From NCBI RefSeq assembly GCF_021532275.1, contig NZ_JACBOT010000031.1, forward strand, positions 186,001 to 250,000: 64,000 bases of DNA. The letters are read 5' to 3'. This DNA is from Brevibacterium sp. UCMA 11754 (lineage in GTDB: Bacteria > Actinomycetota > Actinomycetes > Actinomycetales > Brevibacteriaceae). The translations under genes were made by a program, and so were the position numbers. This document shows, one piece after another, positions 37,247 through 45,796 of this stretch (positions are counted from its first letter, which is position 1; the number at the start of each line of letters is the position of its first letter). The notes beneath the pieces were generated by a model. That model ran no database searches. It worked only from the letters and a program-made list of their open reading frames with translations, and had not been told where the DNA came from.

Positions 37247-37840
37247 TCAGCGCTTGAGAAGTCCTTTGAAGACGACGTCCATGATGGCCTCGGCAGTGAA
37301 CTGAATATCGAGTTCTTCCTCTCGAAAATAGGAATCCATCGCCAGACCCCAGCACATTCCGACACCCATCGTGGTGATGATCCTCGGGTTGAAATCCTCA
37401 TGATCCCAGGAGTTCAAGTTGCTGTGCACCGTCTCCACGACGCTGTCGATAAACGGCACCAGATGCGTCGCATAGAAGTCTCGGCCAACTCCCCTGTCGG
37501 AGAACAGCACCGTCCCGAAGAGGTCAATCGTCTCAGAAAATGTCCTGAGCAGTGATCGATAGAAGTCTCTGGTGAAACTCACCAGCTGGTCTTCGGTGCC
37601 GGCTGGCATCGATCGCGCTTCGGACTGCAATTGGTCCATAAGTTTGATCAGAGGCTCGACGATGGCAGCTTCGAACAGTTCCTGTTTCGACGCAAAATGT
37701 CGGTAGATGAGTGCCTCATTGACATGTGCTGCCGCCGCGATGTCACGAATCTTCGTTCCGTTCGGCCCAGCGCCTAGGAAGGACACACGAGCAGCCTCCA
37801 GCAATTGTTGCCGCCGCTCTGCTGCAGCAAGTCGAACCAT
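37247..37840 (-). CDS. TetR-family regulator of the esterase/monooxygenase operon
   Basis: A 197-residue TetR protein. The N-terminal helix-turn-helix reads RRQQLLEAARVSFLGAG then IRDIAAAAHVNEALIYRHFA (about 9-50); the rest is the ligand-binding domain. AAAGGG lies five bases before ATG 37840. It is divergent from the carboxylesterase-monooxygenase operon, and two palindromes in the gap are candidate operators, so repression of both directions is likely. The ligand could be a ketone or ester substrate; this is inference. Confidence 0.88.
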   Translation of the reverse strand: MVRLAAAERRQQLLEAARVSFLGAGPNGTKIRDIAAAAHVNEALIYRHFASKQELFEAAIVEPLIKLMDQLQSEARSMPAGTEDQLVSFTRDFYRSLLRTFSETIDLFGTVLFSDRGVGRDFYATHLVPFIDSVVETVHSNLNSWDHEDFNPRIITTMGVGMCWGLAMDSYFREEELDIQFTAEAIMDVVFKGLLKR

Positions 37841-37973
37841 GGCGCCCTTTCAATGAATCATTAGCAGGAGCGTCTGTGCCCCTGTACTTCCAGACTAGCT
37901 TCTCGACCGCGATGTCGGCCCTTTCCAAACCCATCAGCGCGTGCGCCCAGACTTCGCGCCTGCAAAATAACCC

Positions 37974-38009
37974 TTGACTTTGGTCAATAGTATGTAAACA
38001 TTTACTTAC
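37974..38009 (+). promoter_or_regulatory. Promoter/operator region of esterase-BVMO operon
   Basis: TTGACTTTGGTCAA at 37974-37987 contains both a -35-like TTGACT and a TTGAC-N4-GTCAA inverted repeat. Directly after it, 37990-38009 (GTATGTAAACATTTACTTAC) is a 20-base imperfect palindrome with eight of ten pairs matching, over the expected -10. A third short palindrome, AATGAATCATT, lies at 37852-37862 next to the TetR start. Together they suggest a TetR operator. Confidence 0.55.
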
Positions 38010-38051
38010 TACCAATGCGACGTTGCATTGGCCCTGATCGAAGGAGATCAA

Positions 38052-39536
38052 ATGAGCTCTACAGTCTCGACGGCATTCGGAGACCTTCGCGGCACGGACC
38101 ACGACGGGATCACTTCTTTTCTCGGTGTTCCCTACGCTGCACCGCTGACCACCGCCAACCGGCTCCGGCCCCCACAGGCACCACAACCGTGGACCGGCAT
38201 CCGTACAGCAGATAGGTACGGTCCAACTGCCACTCAGAATTCTTATGCGCCCCCATATTCAGACCTGTTCGTGGAACCAAAGATCGACGGCGCCGAACAG
38301 CTCAACGTCAATATCTGGTCTCCGGATTCCTCCGGTCAAGCACCGGTGTTGGTCTGGATCCACGGAGGCGCGTTTGCTCATGGCGCAGGCAGCCTTCCGC
38401 AATACGATGGCTCGTCATTCGCTCGCAACGGCGTTGTCTGTGTCACGATCAATTATCGCCTCGGCATCGAAGGATTCTTGGATCTAGGTGACGACGATGC
38501 CAACATCGGGCTCCGTGACCAAATCGCGGCGCTGAGCTGGGTGCGCGACAATATCGCAGTCTTCGGCGGTGACCCGAACCGAGTCACCGTGGCTGGACAG
38601 TCAGCCGGCGCAATGAGCATCGGGGCACTCCTTAGCAGCCCCTCAGCTACTGGGTTGTTCCATGGAGCCATTCTGCAGAGCGGGGCCTGTCACCAGACGA
38701 TTTCACGAGACACTGCGAAGGTCGTTGGCGCTCATCTGGCCGAGCAGTTAGAGATCTCAGCCGATCGGGAGTCATTCGCGCAGGTCGATTCAGATCGCTC
38801 GCTCGCGGAGCTGGCTACGTTGGAAACATCCCTTCAGACTGCCCCGGACTTTGCCAAGTTCCGTGAGGCCGCAGCCAATATGATGCCGATGAGCCCGAGC
38901 ATCGATGGCAACGTCATACCTCAGCCGCCTTTGGATGCGGTGAGCCAAGGCAGCGCCGAGAAGGTACCTCTGCTCATCGGCACCAACCTAGACGAGAACA
39001 TGCTGTTCCTGTCGCCCAGTGGCGCGATCGACGCCATAGACGAAGACACCCTTCGCGCTTCAATCGCCGGGTACGGAATCACCGACGTCGAGTCGGCGCT
39101 CGAACTGTACACCGTGGACGCCGATCGCAGGCCGGGACGTACCTTGGCGGCATTGGCGACCGACTGGATGTTCCGCATACCCGCTGCCCGTCTGGCCGAA
39201 GCGCAGCATCAAGCACATGGCGGGCCGACCTTCATGTACGAATTCGCTTGGCAGTCACGCGCTCTCGATGGATGCCTGGCGGCCTGCCATTCTGTGGAGA
39301 TCCCGTTTGTGTTCAACACCCTTGATGAGGACGGCTCTGATCTCCTCACAGGCCCTGCTCCACAAGAGCTGGCTGACGAGGTCCACCAGGCGTGGATCGC
39401 ATTCATCAGGGACGGCGCTCCCGGATGGCGTCCCTATTCTCCGGACGATCGCGCCGTACAGCGTTTCAACACTTCGACACAGACAATCACCGACCCTCGT
39501 TCTGAGTCTCGCAAACTCTGGAACGGCATCCGCTAA
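38052..39536 (+). CDS. Type B carboxylesterase
   Basis: A 494-residue alpha/beta hydrolase of the carboxylesterase/para-nitrobenzyl esterase family. Seen: FLGVPYAAP (about 23-31), the oxyanion loop WIHGGAFAHGAG (about 104-115), the nucleophile elbow VTVAGQSAGAMS (Ser about 184), LIGTNLDEN with the acid Glu (about 311), and ACHSVEIPFVFN with the catalytic His (about 415). AAGGAG lies six bases before ATG 38052. It is followed after 30 bases by a Baeyer-Villiger monooxygenase. Monooxygenase-esterase pairs turn ketones into esters or lactones and then into acid and alcohol, so it is probably a catabolic ester hydrolase. Confidence 0.92.
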   Translation: MSSTVSTAFGDLRGTDHDGITSFLGVPYAAPLTTANRLRPPQAPQPWTGIRTADRYGPTATQNSYAPPYSDLFVEPKIDGAEQLNVNIWSPDSSGQAPVLVWIHGGAFAHGAGSLPQYDGSSFARNGVVCVTINYRLGIEGFLDLGDDDANIGLRDQIAALSWVRDNIAVFGGDPNRVTVAGQSAGAMSIGALLSSPSATGLFHGAILQSGACHQTISRDTAKVVGAHLAEQLEISADRESFAQVDSDRSLAELATLETSLQTAPDFAKFREAAANMMPMSPSIDGNVIPQPPLDAVSQGSAEKVPLLIGTNLDENMLFLSPSGAIDAIDEDTLRASIAGYGITDVESALELYTVDADRRPGRTLAALATDWMFRIPAARLAEAQHQAHGGPTFMYEFAWQSRALDGCLAACHSVEIPFVFNTLDEDGSDLLTGPAPQELADEVHQAWIAFIRDGAPGWRPYSPDDRAVQRFNTSTQTITDPRSESRKLWNGIR

Positions 39537-39566
39537 GCCTCACCAGCATCAACAAGGAGTTCAGCT

Positions 39567-41417
39567 ATGACAACGACGTCTCCAGCACCATCAATCCCAC
39601 AGTCTAAAGCCGATGCGCTCCGGCAGAGATACGCGGAGGAACGCGACAAGCGCCAGCGCAGCGACGGCCTGAATCAGTATGTGAGAGTCAGCGACACCAT
39701 TCTCGGTGAGACAATCGACCCCCATATGCCGGTCATCGCTCGTGAACCGAAGGCCGACCATGTGACTTTCGCCGTGATCGGAGGAGGTTTTGCCGGGCTG
39801 GTCACGGGCGCTCGGTTGAAGGAGAAGGGCATCGCAGATGTTCGCATCATCGACAAAGCCGGCGACTTCGGCGGTGTCTGGTATTGGAATCGATACCCCG
39901 GAATCATGTGCGACACTTCATCATTCGTCTACATGCCGCTTTTGGAAGAGACCGGCCATGTGCCCACCGAGAAGTTCGCACATGGACCGGAGATTCGCAG
40001 ACATTGCCAGCAAATCGGGCAGCAATACGGTCTCTATGACAATGCGTTGCTTCACACGCTTGTCACCGGCCTGCGATGGGATGACGAAGAATCGGTGTGG
40101 CACGTCCGGACGAATCGTGGCGACGATTTCACGGCCGACTTCGTATCCATCGGCGTCGGCCCCTTGCATGTGGCGAAACTGCCGAAGATCGAGGGAATCG
40201 ACGAGTTCGCAGGCAAATCATTCCATACGACCCAGTGGGATTACGACTACACCGGCGGAAGTCCCGACGGTGGGATTCTCGATCGTTTGGCCGACAAACG
40301 CATTGCAGTAATCGGTACAGGAGCAACCGCAATTCAGGCGATACCGGAGCTGGCCAAATCCGGCGCCGAAACTTTTGTTTTCCAACGCACACCAACCTCG
40401 GTGGATGTCAGAGGCAATGGCCCCATTGATCCGGAATGGTTTGCCGGCATGTCGGCTGAGGCCGGATGGCAGCAAGGGCTTTTCGACAATTTCGCCGCCA
40501 ACTGGGAGGCATACAGGGGTGACCCGGCCGAAGAGATCGAGGATCTTGTCGGTGATGGGTGGACTCAGCTCGGACGGCGTCTTCGCGATGGAGTCAGAGC
40601 GATCCCACCCGAGGAATTCTCTCCGGAGAGAATGATGCAGGCGCTCGAGAACGTGGATTTTGCCACGATGGAGGATATACGGTCACGCGTCGACGAACTC
40701 GTCACCGACCCCAAGGCGGCATCCGGCCTCAAGGCTTGGTACAGCCAGCTGTGCAAACGACCGGGCTTCCACGACGAGTATCTCCAGTCATTCAACCGCC
40801 CCAATGTGCATCTGGTCGATACCGATGGCAAGGGAGTGGAAAGGATCACCGCCACCGGAGTGGTCGTGGCCGGTCAAGAGTATGAGGTCGACTGCATCAT
40901 CTATGCCACTGGTTTCGAATACCTGACTGACTACGCCTCACGGCTGGGGTTCCCTGTCGAAGGACGGGACGGCCGGACCCTGTCCGCTCATTGGGACGAA
41001 GGTATGCGCACGTTCCAGGGGATACACATGCATGGGTTTCCGAACCTGTTCCTTCAGCAGATGCTCCAGGCGGCCTTCCTCGGGGCGAATGTTCCACAGA
41101 ACTACGTCGAAACTTCGAAGAACATCGCCGCGGTAGTCGTCGAGGCGACGGGCAATGGAACCAATCGTGCCGAGACTACCGCAGCGGCCGAGGAAGAATG
41201 GGTCGCAATGCACTTAGAGCAGGGCCAGCCTTTCGGCTCAGCCGAATGCACCCCCGGCTACTACAACAATGAAGGCACCGACTCCGACCTGAAGAACCGC
41301 CACAACGTCGGCTATCCAGGCGGGGCCACAGGCTACTTCAAGCTGATAGACGAGTGGCGAGCAGCCGGTGACTTCGTCGGACTGAACTTCGGGAAGTCAG
41401 CAAGCACCTCGGCGTAG
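39567..41417 (+). CDS. Type I Baeyer-Villiger monooxygenase (FAD, NADPH)
   Basis: A 616-residue flavoprotein that inserts oxygen next to a ketone carbonyl. Two Rossmann motifs are present: FAVIGGGFAGL for FAD (about 68) and IAVIGTGATAIQ for NADPH (about 245). Between them is the family fingerprint FAGKSFHTTQWDYDY (about 213, F-x-G-x3-H-x3-W-[PD]). The N-terminal extension of about 60 residues and length near 600 resemble the long group that acts on large cyclic, steroid or phenyl ketones, though the substrate cannot be assigned. AAGGAG lies eight bases before ATG 39567. Last gene of the operon, followed by a strong hairpin. Confidence 0.92.
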   Translation: MTTTSPAPSIPQSKADALRQRYAEERDKRQRSDGLNQYVRVSDTILGETIDPHMPVIAREPKADHVTFAVIGGGFAGLVTGARLKEKGIADVRIIDKAGDFGGVWYWNRYPGIMCDTSSFVYMPLLEETGHVPTEKFAHGPEIRRHCQQIGQQYGLYDNALLHTLVTGLRWDDEESVWHVRTNRGDDFTADFVSIGVGPLHVAKLPKIEGIDEFAGKSFHTTQWDYDYTGGSPDGGILDRLADKRIAVIGTGATAIQAIPELAKSGAETFVFQRTPTSVDVRGNGPIDPEWFAGMSAEAGWQQGLFDNFAANWEAYRGDPAEEIEDLVGDGWTQLGRRLRDGVRAIPPEEFSPERMMQALENVDFATMEDIRSRVDELVTDPKAASGLKAWYSQLCKRPGFHDEYLQSFNRPNVHLVDTDGKGVERITATGVVVAGQEYEVDCIIYATGFEYLTDYASRLGFPVEGRDGRTLSAHWDEGMRTFQGIHMHGFPNLFLQQMLQAAFLGANVPQNYVETSKNIAAVVVEATGNGTNRAETTAAAEEEWVAMHLEQGQPFGSAECTPGYYNNEGTDSDLKNRHNVGYPGGATGYFKLIDEWRAAGDFVGLNFGKSASTSA

Positions 41418-41744
41418 CCAGAGTCAGTACCTCCAAGCGAACGCGAACTGAGTGCGCGGAGACACAATATGACGCGTTCATGATGTCCCGCGGTGACGAA
41501 CCGATAGAATCGGTTCGTCACTCACTTCTCTCCTGAGGAGTTGCAGTGACGTCCAACGCAGCGATGCCGCACAAGCGACCTTGACGGGCCTCAACAAGGA
41601 AGTCGACTCCTCGTCATGCCGCTCGGCCTCCTCCTCACCTAAGTGACCTGGCGGCGTATTCACCGATGAATCACGCCGTTGCACACGAGAGGACAGCCTG
41701 CATCGCCTGCGGCAAACTCCCGTAACAGCTAAGGAGCACAATCG
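41418..41744. other. Intergenic region before mdh
   Basis: About 327 bases. It contains the terminator at 41493-41521; the rest should hold the mdh promoter, but no convincing -35/-10 pair was found. No gene recognised. Confidence 0.4.
41493..41521 (+). terminator. Perfect hairpin after monooxygenase gene
   Basis: GTGACGAACCGAT / ATCGGTTCGTCAC, a perfect 13-pair stem with loop AGA, about 75 bases after the BVMO stop and followed by a pyrimidine-rich tract (TCACTTCTCTCCT). Probably ends the esterase-BVMO transcript. Confidence 0.75.
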
Positions 41745-42731
41745 ATGAATACCCCCATCAAAGTCGCCGTCACCGGTGCTGCCGGTCAGATCGGCTACAG
41801 TCTTCTCTTCCGCATTGCCAGCGGCGCTCTCTTCGGCCCGCAGACTCCAGTTCAGCTTCGCCTGCTGGAAATAACACCAGCACTGACCGCCCTCGAAGGC
41901 GTGGTCATGGAACTCGAGGACTGCGCCTTTCCCACTCTCGACTCGGTTGAGATCGGCGATTCGGCCGAGCACATCTTCGACGGCGTCAACCTCGCCCTGC
42001 TCGTCGGCGCTCGCCCCAGGTCTCAGGGCATGGAGCGCAGCGACCTCCTTGAGGCCAATGGTGCGATCTTCACCGCCCAGGGCAAGGCCCTCAACTCAGT
42101 CGCCGCCGACGATGTCCGCATCGGCGTCACCGGGAATCCGGCCAATACCAATGCGCTGATCGCCATGCACAATGCACCCGACATCCCCGCCGAACGTTAC
42201 AGCGCGCTGACCCGCTTGGACCACAACCGCGCTCTGGCACAGCTGGCCAACAAGGCCGCAGTATCGGTCGCCGACATATCCAGGATGACGATCTGGGGCA
42301 ACCACTCAGCCACCCAGTATCCCGACATCTACCATGCAGAGATCGGCGGGGTGAATGCCGCTGAGGTCATCGGCGACCAAGCCTGGATCGAGAACGATCT
42401 CATCCCCACGGTTGCTGAGCGCGGTGCCGCCATCATCGAGGCGCGTGGATCCTCCTCTGCGGCCTCTGCTGCCGCGGCGACGATCGACGCCGCCCGCGAC
42501 TGGCTGCACGGCACGCCCGAAGGCGACTGGGCCTCGATGGCTGTGGTCTCCGATGGCTCCTATGGGGTGCCTGAGGGGCTGATCTCCTCCTATCCCGTGA
42601 CAACTTCGTGCGGGAACTGGGAGATCGTGCAGGGACTGGAGATCAACGACTTCAGCCGCAGGATGATCGACGCCACCACGGCTGAGCTCGCCGAGGAGCG
42701 TGAGACGGTGACCGGTCTCGGTCTGATCTGA
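41745..42731 (+). CDS. mdh: Malate dehydrogenase (NAD-dependent)
   Basis: TCA-cycle enzyme interconverting malate and oxaloacetate, 328 residues, the usual length for actinobacterial MDH. Seen: [21 protein letters not shown] (about 7-27) for [19 protein letters not shown] (about 87-102) with the substrate-binding arginines, [10 protein letters not shown] (about 129), LDHNRA (about 158) and [13 protein letters not shown] with the catalytic His (about 188). AAGGAG lies about eight bases before ATG 41745. It is followed after 61 bases by a cupin regulator gene. Confidence 0.96.
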   Translation: MNTPIKVAVTGAAGQIGYSLLFRIASGALFGPQTPVQLRLLEITPALTALEGVVMELEDCAFPTLDSVEIGDSAEHIFDGVNLALLVGARPRSQGMERSDLLEANGAIFTAQGKALNSVAADDVRIGVTGNPANTNALIAMHNAPDIPAERYSALTRLDHNRALAQLANKAAVSVADISRMTIWGNHSATQYPDIYHAEIGGVNAAEVIGDQAWIENDLIPTVAERGAAIIEARGSSSAASAAAATIDAARDWLHGTPEGDWASMAVVSDGSYGVPEGLISSYPVTTSCGNWEIVQGLEINDFSRRMIDATTAELAEERETVTGLGLI

Positions 42732-42792
42732 GATCGCGTCGGCTGGGTGCTGATATTCTCAGCCTCAGATGACCCCGTGACCGAAGGTACCC

Positions 42793-43386
42793 ATGAGCAC
42801 CGAGAATGTCTCGCCGAATGCGGCTGATCCCAGTGTGGAGTACATGGGTGCGCTCATCCACCAGTTGCGGGAATCGGCAGGGATGACCCTGACCGACCTC
42901 AGCCGCGTCGCCGGGGTGAGCCAGGGATTGCTGAGCCAGATCGAACGCGGTCGCGGGAATCCTGCATATCTCACGCTGCTCAAGATCGCGAAGGCCTTCG
43001 ATGTTCCGGTCGGTCGGTTCTTCACCGAGGGTGAGGAACCGGCCGACAATCGCGTGGTCCGCGCCCACAAGCGTCGGCAGCTGCAGGTCACCGATCGCGG
43101 ACTCGTCTACGAGCTGCTGACGCCGACGATGAACGGCGCGCTGCTGGTGCTCAAGGTGCGGGTCCCATCGGGGTACTCCAACGAGTCGGTGCCCTTCAAC
43201 CATCACCGCGCCGAAGAGTGTCTGTTCGTCCTCGAGGGAACCTGCTATTTCCAGATCGGCGATGACGGATACACGCTGGCAGCCGGTGACAGTATCACCT
43301 ACTGGGGCGATCAGCCGCACTGGTTCCGTGTCCTCGGTGACGCCGAGGCGGTCCTCATCGCCACGATGACTCCCCCGGTGTTCTAA
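42793..43386 (+). CDS. Xre-family regulator with C-terminal cupin domain
   Basis: A 197-residue regulator. Residues about 20-75 form a helix-turn-helix (LRESAGMTLTDLSRVAGVSQ then GLLSQIERGRGNP). From about 115 a cupin sensor domain appears: HHRAEECLFVLEGTCYFQIG and DSITYWGDQPHWFRV. HTH-cupin proteins commonly sense small metabolites and control nearby catabolic or transport genes. GAAGG lies five bases before ATG 42793. It follows mdh by 61 bases and may be co-transcribed; its target is unknown. Confidence 0.87.
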   Translation: MSTENVSPNAADPSVEYMGALIHQLRESAGMTLTDLSRVAGVSQGLLSQIERGRGNPAYLTLLKIAKAFDVPVGRFFTEGEEPADNRVVRAHKRRQLQVTDRGLVYELLTPTMNGALLVLKVRVPSGYSNESVPFNHHRAEECLFVLEGTCYFQIGDDGYTLAAGDSITYWGDQPHWFRVLGDAEAVLIATMTPPVF

Positions 43387-43413
43387 GGTCTGATTCCAGG
43401 GGTGGGCGAGACT

Positions 43414-43830
43414 TCAGTCGCTCTTCTTCGTTCGCTGGCTGCTTTCACGTTCGAGGGCTTCGACGAGTTCCTTCTTGGTCATCGAGGAACGTCCTGGGAT
43501 CTTCAGCTTGCTCGCCTGTTGGTACAGGTGGTCCTTCGTCGCATTCGCGTCCACCCCACCAGCGGTCGGGCGATCGGTGTTCTTCCCGCCCTTGGCTTGG
43601 CTATCTGATGGTCCCGGTGAGGATTTCGGTTCCCATCTGTCACCGACCTTTTCGTGAGTGTGCTTGAGCGCATCGTAGGCCACCTGGTGAGCGCGCTCTT
43701 CGTCACCGTACTCCTCCATTGCGGAATCGTAGGTCTTGGCGAAAGTTCGCTGAGCTTTGGCATCCGAATGTCGCAAGGTTGCTGGAAGCTCTGACTTCTT
43801 CGGGACTCCTGAACTGCTCATCTTCGGCAT
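43414..43830 (-). CDS. ChaB-family protein with C-terminal Rho-N/SAP-like domain
   Basis: A 138-residue small protein. The N-terminal half is a ChaB-like domain (PATLRHSDAKAQRTFAKTYD, then HQVAYDALKHTHEKVGDRW, about 16-66). After a Gly/Ser/Pro linker, the C-terminal 45 residues resemble a Rho N-terminal or SAP helix pair (TKDHLYQQASKLKIPGRSSM TKKELVEALE without the gap). Such proteins are common in actinobacteria and linked to stress; function is unproven. ATG 43830 is used because GAGGAG lies 11 bases before it; a GTG three codons earlier is in frame but too close to that site. Confidence 0.8.
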   Translation of the reverse strand: MPKMSSSGVPKKSELPATLRHSDAKAQRTFAKTYDSAMEEYGDEERAHQVAYDALKHTHEKVGDRWEPKSSPGPSDSQAKGGKNTDRPTAGGVDANATKDHLYQQASKLKIPGRSSMTKKELVEALERESSQRTKKSD

Positions 43831-44131
43831 GGTGACCACATCTCCTCACGTACGCGAACGTCACGGTTATCCCGACGGTAACGCAGATCACCCTCGCATG
43901 TCAGGAACCGTGCCGCACACTGTCTGCGTCGATATCGCTTCGCAGACATATCGCTGGTGTTCCGTGCCCGGCGGAAACGCCCCCGAACCAGTGACTCTTG
44001 TCCGCTGTCGGACAGGGGCGTACGTTTGATGCACGAGGACAGTGTCGCGCACGGACGCCTGCGCACCGGCGCAGGAACGGCAGCCGAGCTCGGCTCAATG
44101 CTGCACCGCTGTGTTACTGAGAGGACGCGTC
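43831..44131. other. Divergent intergenic region
   Basis: About 300 bases between the ChaB-like and flavin-reductase-like genes. A small inverted repeat (TGTCCG-CTGT-CGGACA) lies near 44000-44016. An open frame from 44042 runs into the next gene but lacks a ribosome-binding site. No other gene seen. Confidence 0.35.
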
Positions 44132-44641
44132 ATGGATCAGGAGACGTTCGACAACCTGATGGTCTCCGCCGATGCCGGTCTGATCGTGGTGACCACCGCG
44201 GCAGAGGACGAATGGGCTGGCTGCCTGGTGGGTTTCCACTCGCAGGCGAGCATGTCTCCTCAGCAGTACGGTTTCTGGCTGTCGAAGGCCAATCACACCT
44301 ATCACGTGAGCCTGCGGGCCGCACATTTCGCGATTCACTTCCTCACAGCCGACGATTTCGCCATGGCACAGCGCTTCGGTGCCCGATCAGGTGAGGACAC
44401 TGACAAGTTCCGCGGACTCGATGTTCACCTCACCGAGCAGGGAGTGCCGTTGCTCAGTGCTCTGCCGAACCGGATGGACGTCGAGCGCATCTCGATGCTC
44501 GATGACGGAGGAGACCACGTCGCCATCACTGTTCGGGTGATCTCAAGCGAGACCAGCGGAGCCTTTGCGCCTCTGCGCCTGTCCCACATCGGCGACCTCT
44601 CTGCAGGCCGTGACAATGCCGAACGGGCAATCCAGCTCTGA
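44132..44641 (+). CDS. Flavin reductase-like FMN-binding split-barrel protein
   Basis: A 169-residue protein of the flavin reductase-like family (FMN-binding split barrel). Features: GLIVVTTAAEDEWAGCLVGF (about 16-35), a GFHSQASMSP stretch where flavin-binding Ser residues sit, and SKANHTYHVSLRAAHFAIHF (about 50-69). It could be a stand-alone reductase or the reductase part of a two-component oxygenase; no partner oxygenase is adjacent. GAGGA lies six bases before ATG 44132; the longer frame from 44042 is not supported. Confidence 0.82.
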   Translation: MDQETFDNLMVSADAGLIVVTTAAEDEWAGCLVGFHSQASMSPQQYGFWLSKANHTYHVSLRAAHFAIHFLTADDFAMAQRFGARSGEDTDKFRGLDVHLTEQGVPLLSALPNRMDVERISMLDDGGDHVAITVRVISSETSGAFAPLRLSHIGDLSAGRDNAERAIQL

Positions 44642-44714
44642 TGTCCTGAACGGTCCGGCTGCAGAGGCAGCCCGCAGCACAGCAGGGCCAATTCCCCCTT
44701 TCTTTCAGACGCTG

Positions 44715-45608
44715 TCACGGCGTGGGCTGGCCTCCATTGACGTTGAGAGTCTCGCCCAGGACGTAACTCGACTCAGCCGAAGTGAGGAACACATAAGCTG
44801 GCGCGAGCTCCGTAGGCTGACCGGCTCGCCCCAAGGGAGTGTTCTTCCCGAAATGGGGCAGTGCTTCCTTCGGCTGACCGTCAGAGACCTGAAGGGGTGT
44901 CCAGATCGGGCCGGGAGCAACTGCGTTGACTCGGATGCCGCGTGGAGCCAGCTGAGTGGCCAGTCCCTTGGTGAAGTTGTTAATCGCAGCTTTAGTCGAC
45001 GCATAGTCCAGCAGGTGGGTCGATGGAGAATACGCTTGAACGGACGTCGAGTTCACAATCGTTGCGCCGGCGGGCAGATAGCCGACTGCCGTCTTCGTCA
45101 CGCGGAACATGGCGCGAATGTTGGTCTCGAACGTATTGCCCCACTGTTCGTCGGACAGGTCTTCGATCTCTTCGACTGCGATCTGTCGCCCCGCGTTATT
45201 CACCAGGGCGTCGAGTCCGCCCAGCCCGTCTGCCGCATCATGGACGACCTGCTGGCAGTAGTCGGCGTCGGCGAGGTCACCGGGCAATGGGACCGCTGTG
45301 CCGCCGGCCTCTCGGATGACGTCACAGACATGGCGTGCGTCCTCCTCCTCGGCAGGCAGGTACGACAGAGCGACATCTGCTCCTTCGCGAGCGAACGCGA
45401 TAGCGACGGCCGAGCCGATGCCGGAATCGGCACCGGTGATCAGCGCCTTGCGCCCCTTGAGCCGACCGGTGCCGCAATAACTCTGCTCGCCACGGTCAGT
45501 GCCTGGAATCAGTTCGACGTCCAGGCCCGGCTCAGGCTGGTCCTGTTTGGGTGGAGAGATGTCTGGAAATCGTTTCACCGGATCCTGGAAAGTCAGTTGG
45601 TCGCTCAT
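44715..45608 (-). CDS. Short-chain dehydrogenase/reductase, YghA/YhdF-like
   Basis: A 297-residue classical SDR with an N-terminal extension of about 45 residues (Pro- and Gln-rich), typical of the YghA group tied to general stress. Seen: ALITGADSGIGSAVAIAFAR (about 55-74), NNAGRQ (about 140), STSVQAYSPSTHLLDYASTK with the Ser and YxxxK catalytic residues (about 186-206), and PGPIWTPL. AAAGGGG lies about eight bases before ATG 45608. It is convergent with the flavin-reductase-like gene; a short GGCTGC/GCAGCC stem lies between them at 44657-44672. Substrate unknown. Confidence 0.88.
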   Translation of the reverse strand: MSDQLTFQDPVKRFPDISPPKQDQPEPGLDVELIPGTDRGEQSYCGTGRLKGRKALITGADSGIGSAVAIAFAREGADVALSYLPAEEEDARHVCDVIREAGGTAVPLPGDLADADYCQQVVHDAADGLGGLDALVNNAGRQIAVEEIEDLSDEQWGNTFETNIRAMFRVTKTAVGYLPAGATIVNSTSVQAYSPSTHLLDYASTKAAINNFTKGLATQLAPRGIRVNAVAPGPIWTPLQVSDGQPKEALPHFGKNTPLGRAGQPTELAPAYVFLTSAESSYVLGETLNVNGGQPTP

Positions 45609-45796
45609 GAGCTGTGGCCCCTTTCGACTGACCCCGCTTCCGCAAGGATCAGACTCGTTTCGCTCTCGATCAGCACGGTGCTCTGGGAAGCTTCAGCACC
45701 GCCCGGTGCCGCAACGGTAACAGTCTCCTCGGAGTCTCGTAACCCCCGTTGTGACCGAGGTGGTCTGCGGGAGAACATGCTCGACCCCCTCCTGGT

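Noticed and set aside
41666..41728. Tiny open frame with a Cys-x2-Cys pair before mdh
   Set aside because: About 19 codons, no ribosome-binding site, no conservation evidence available.
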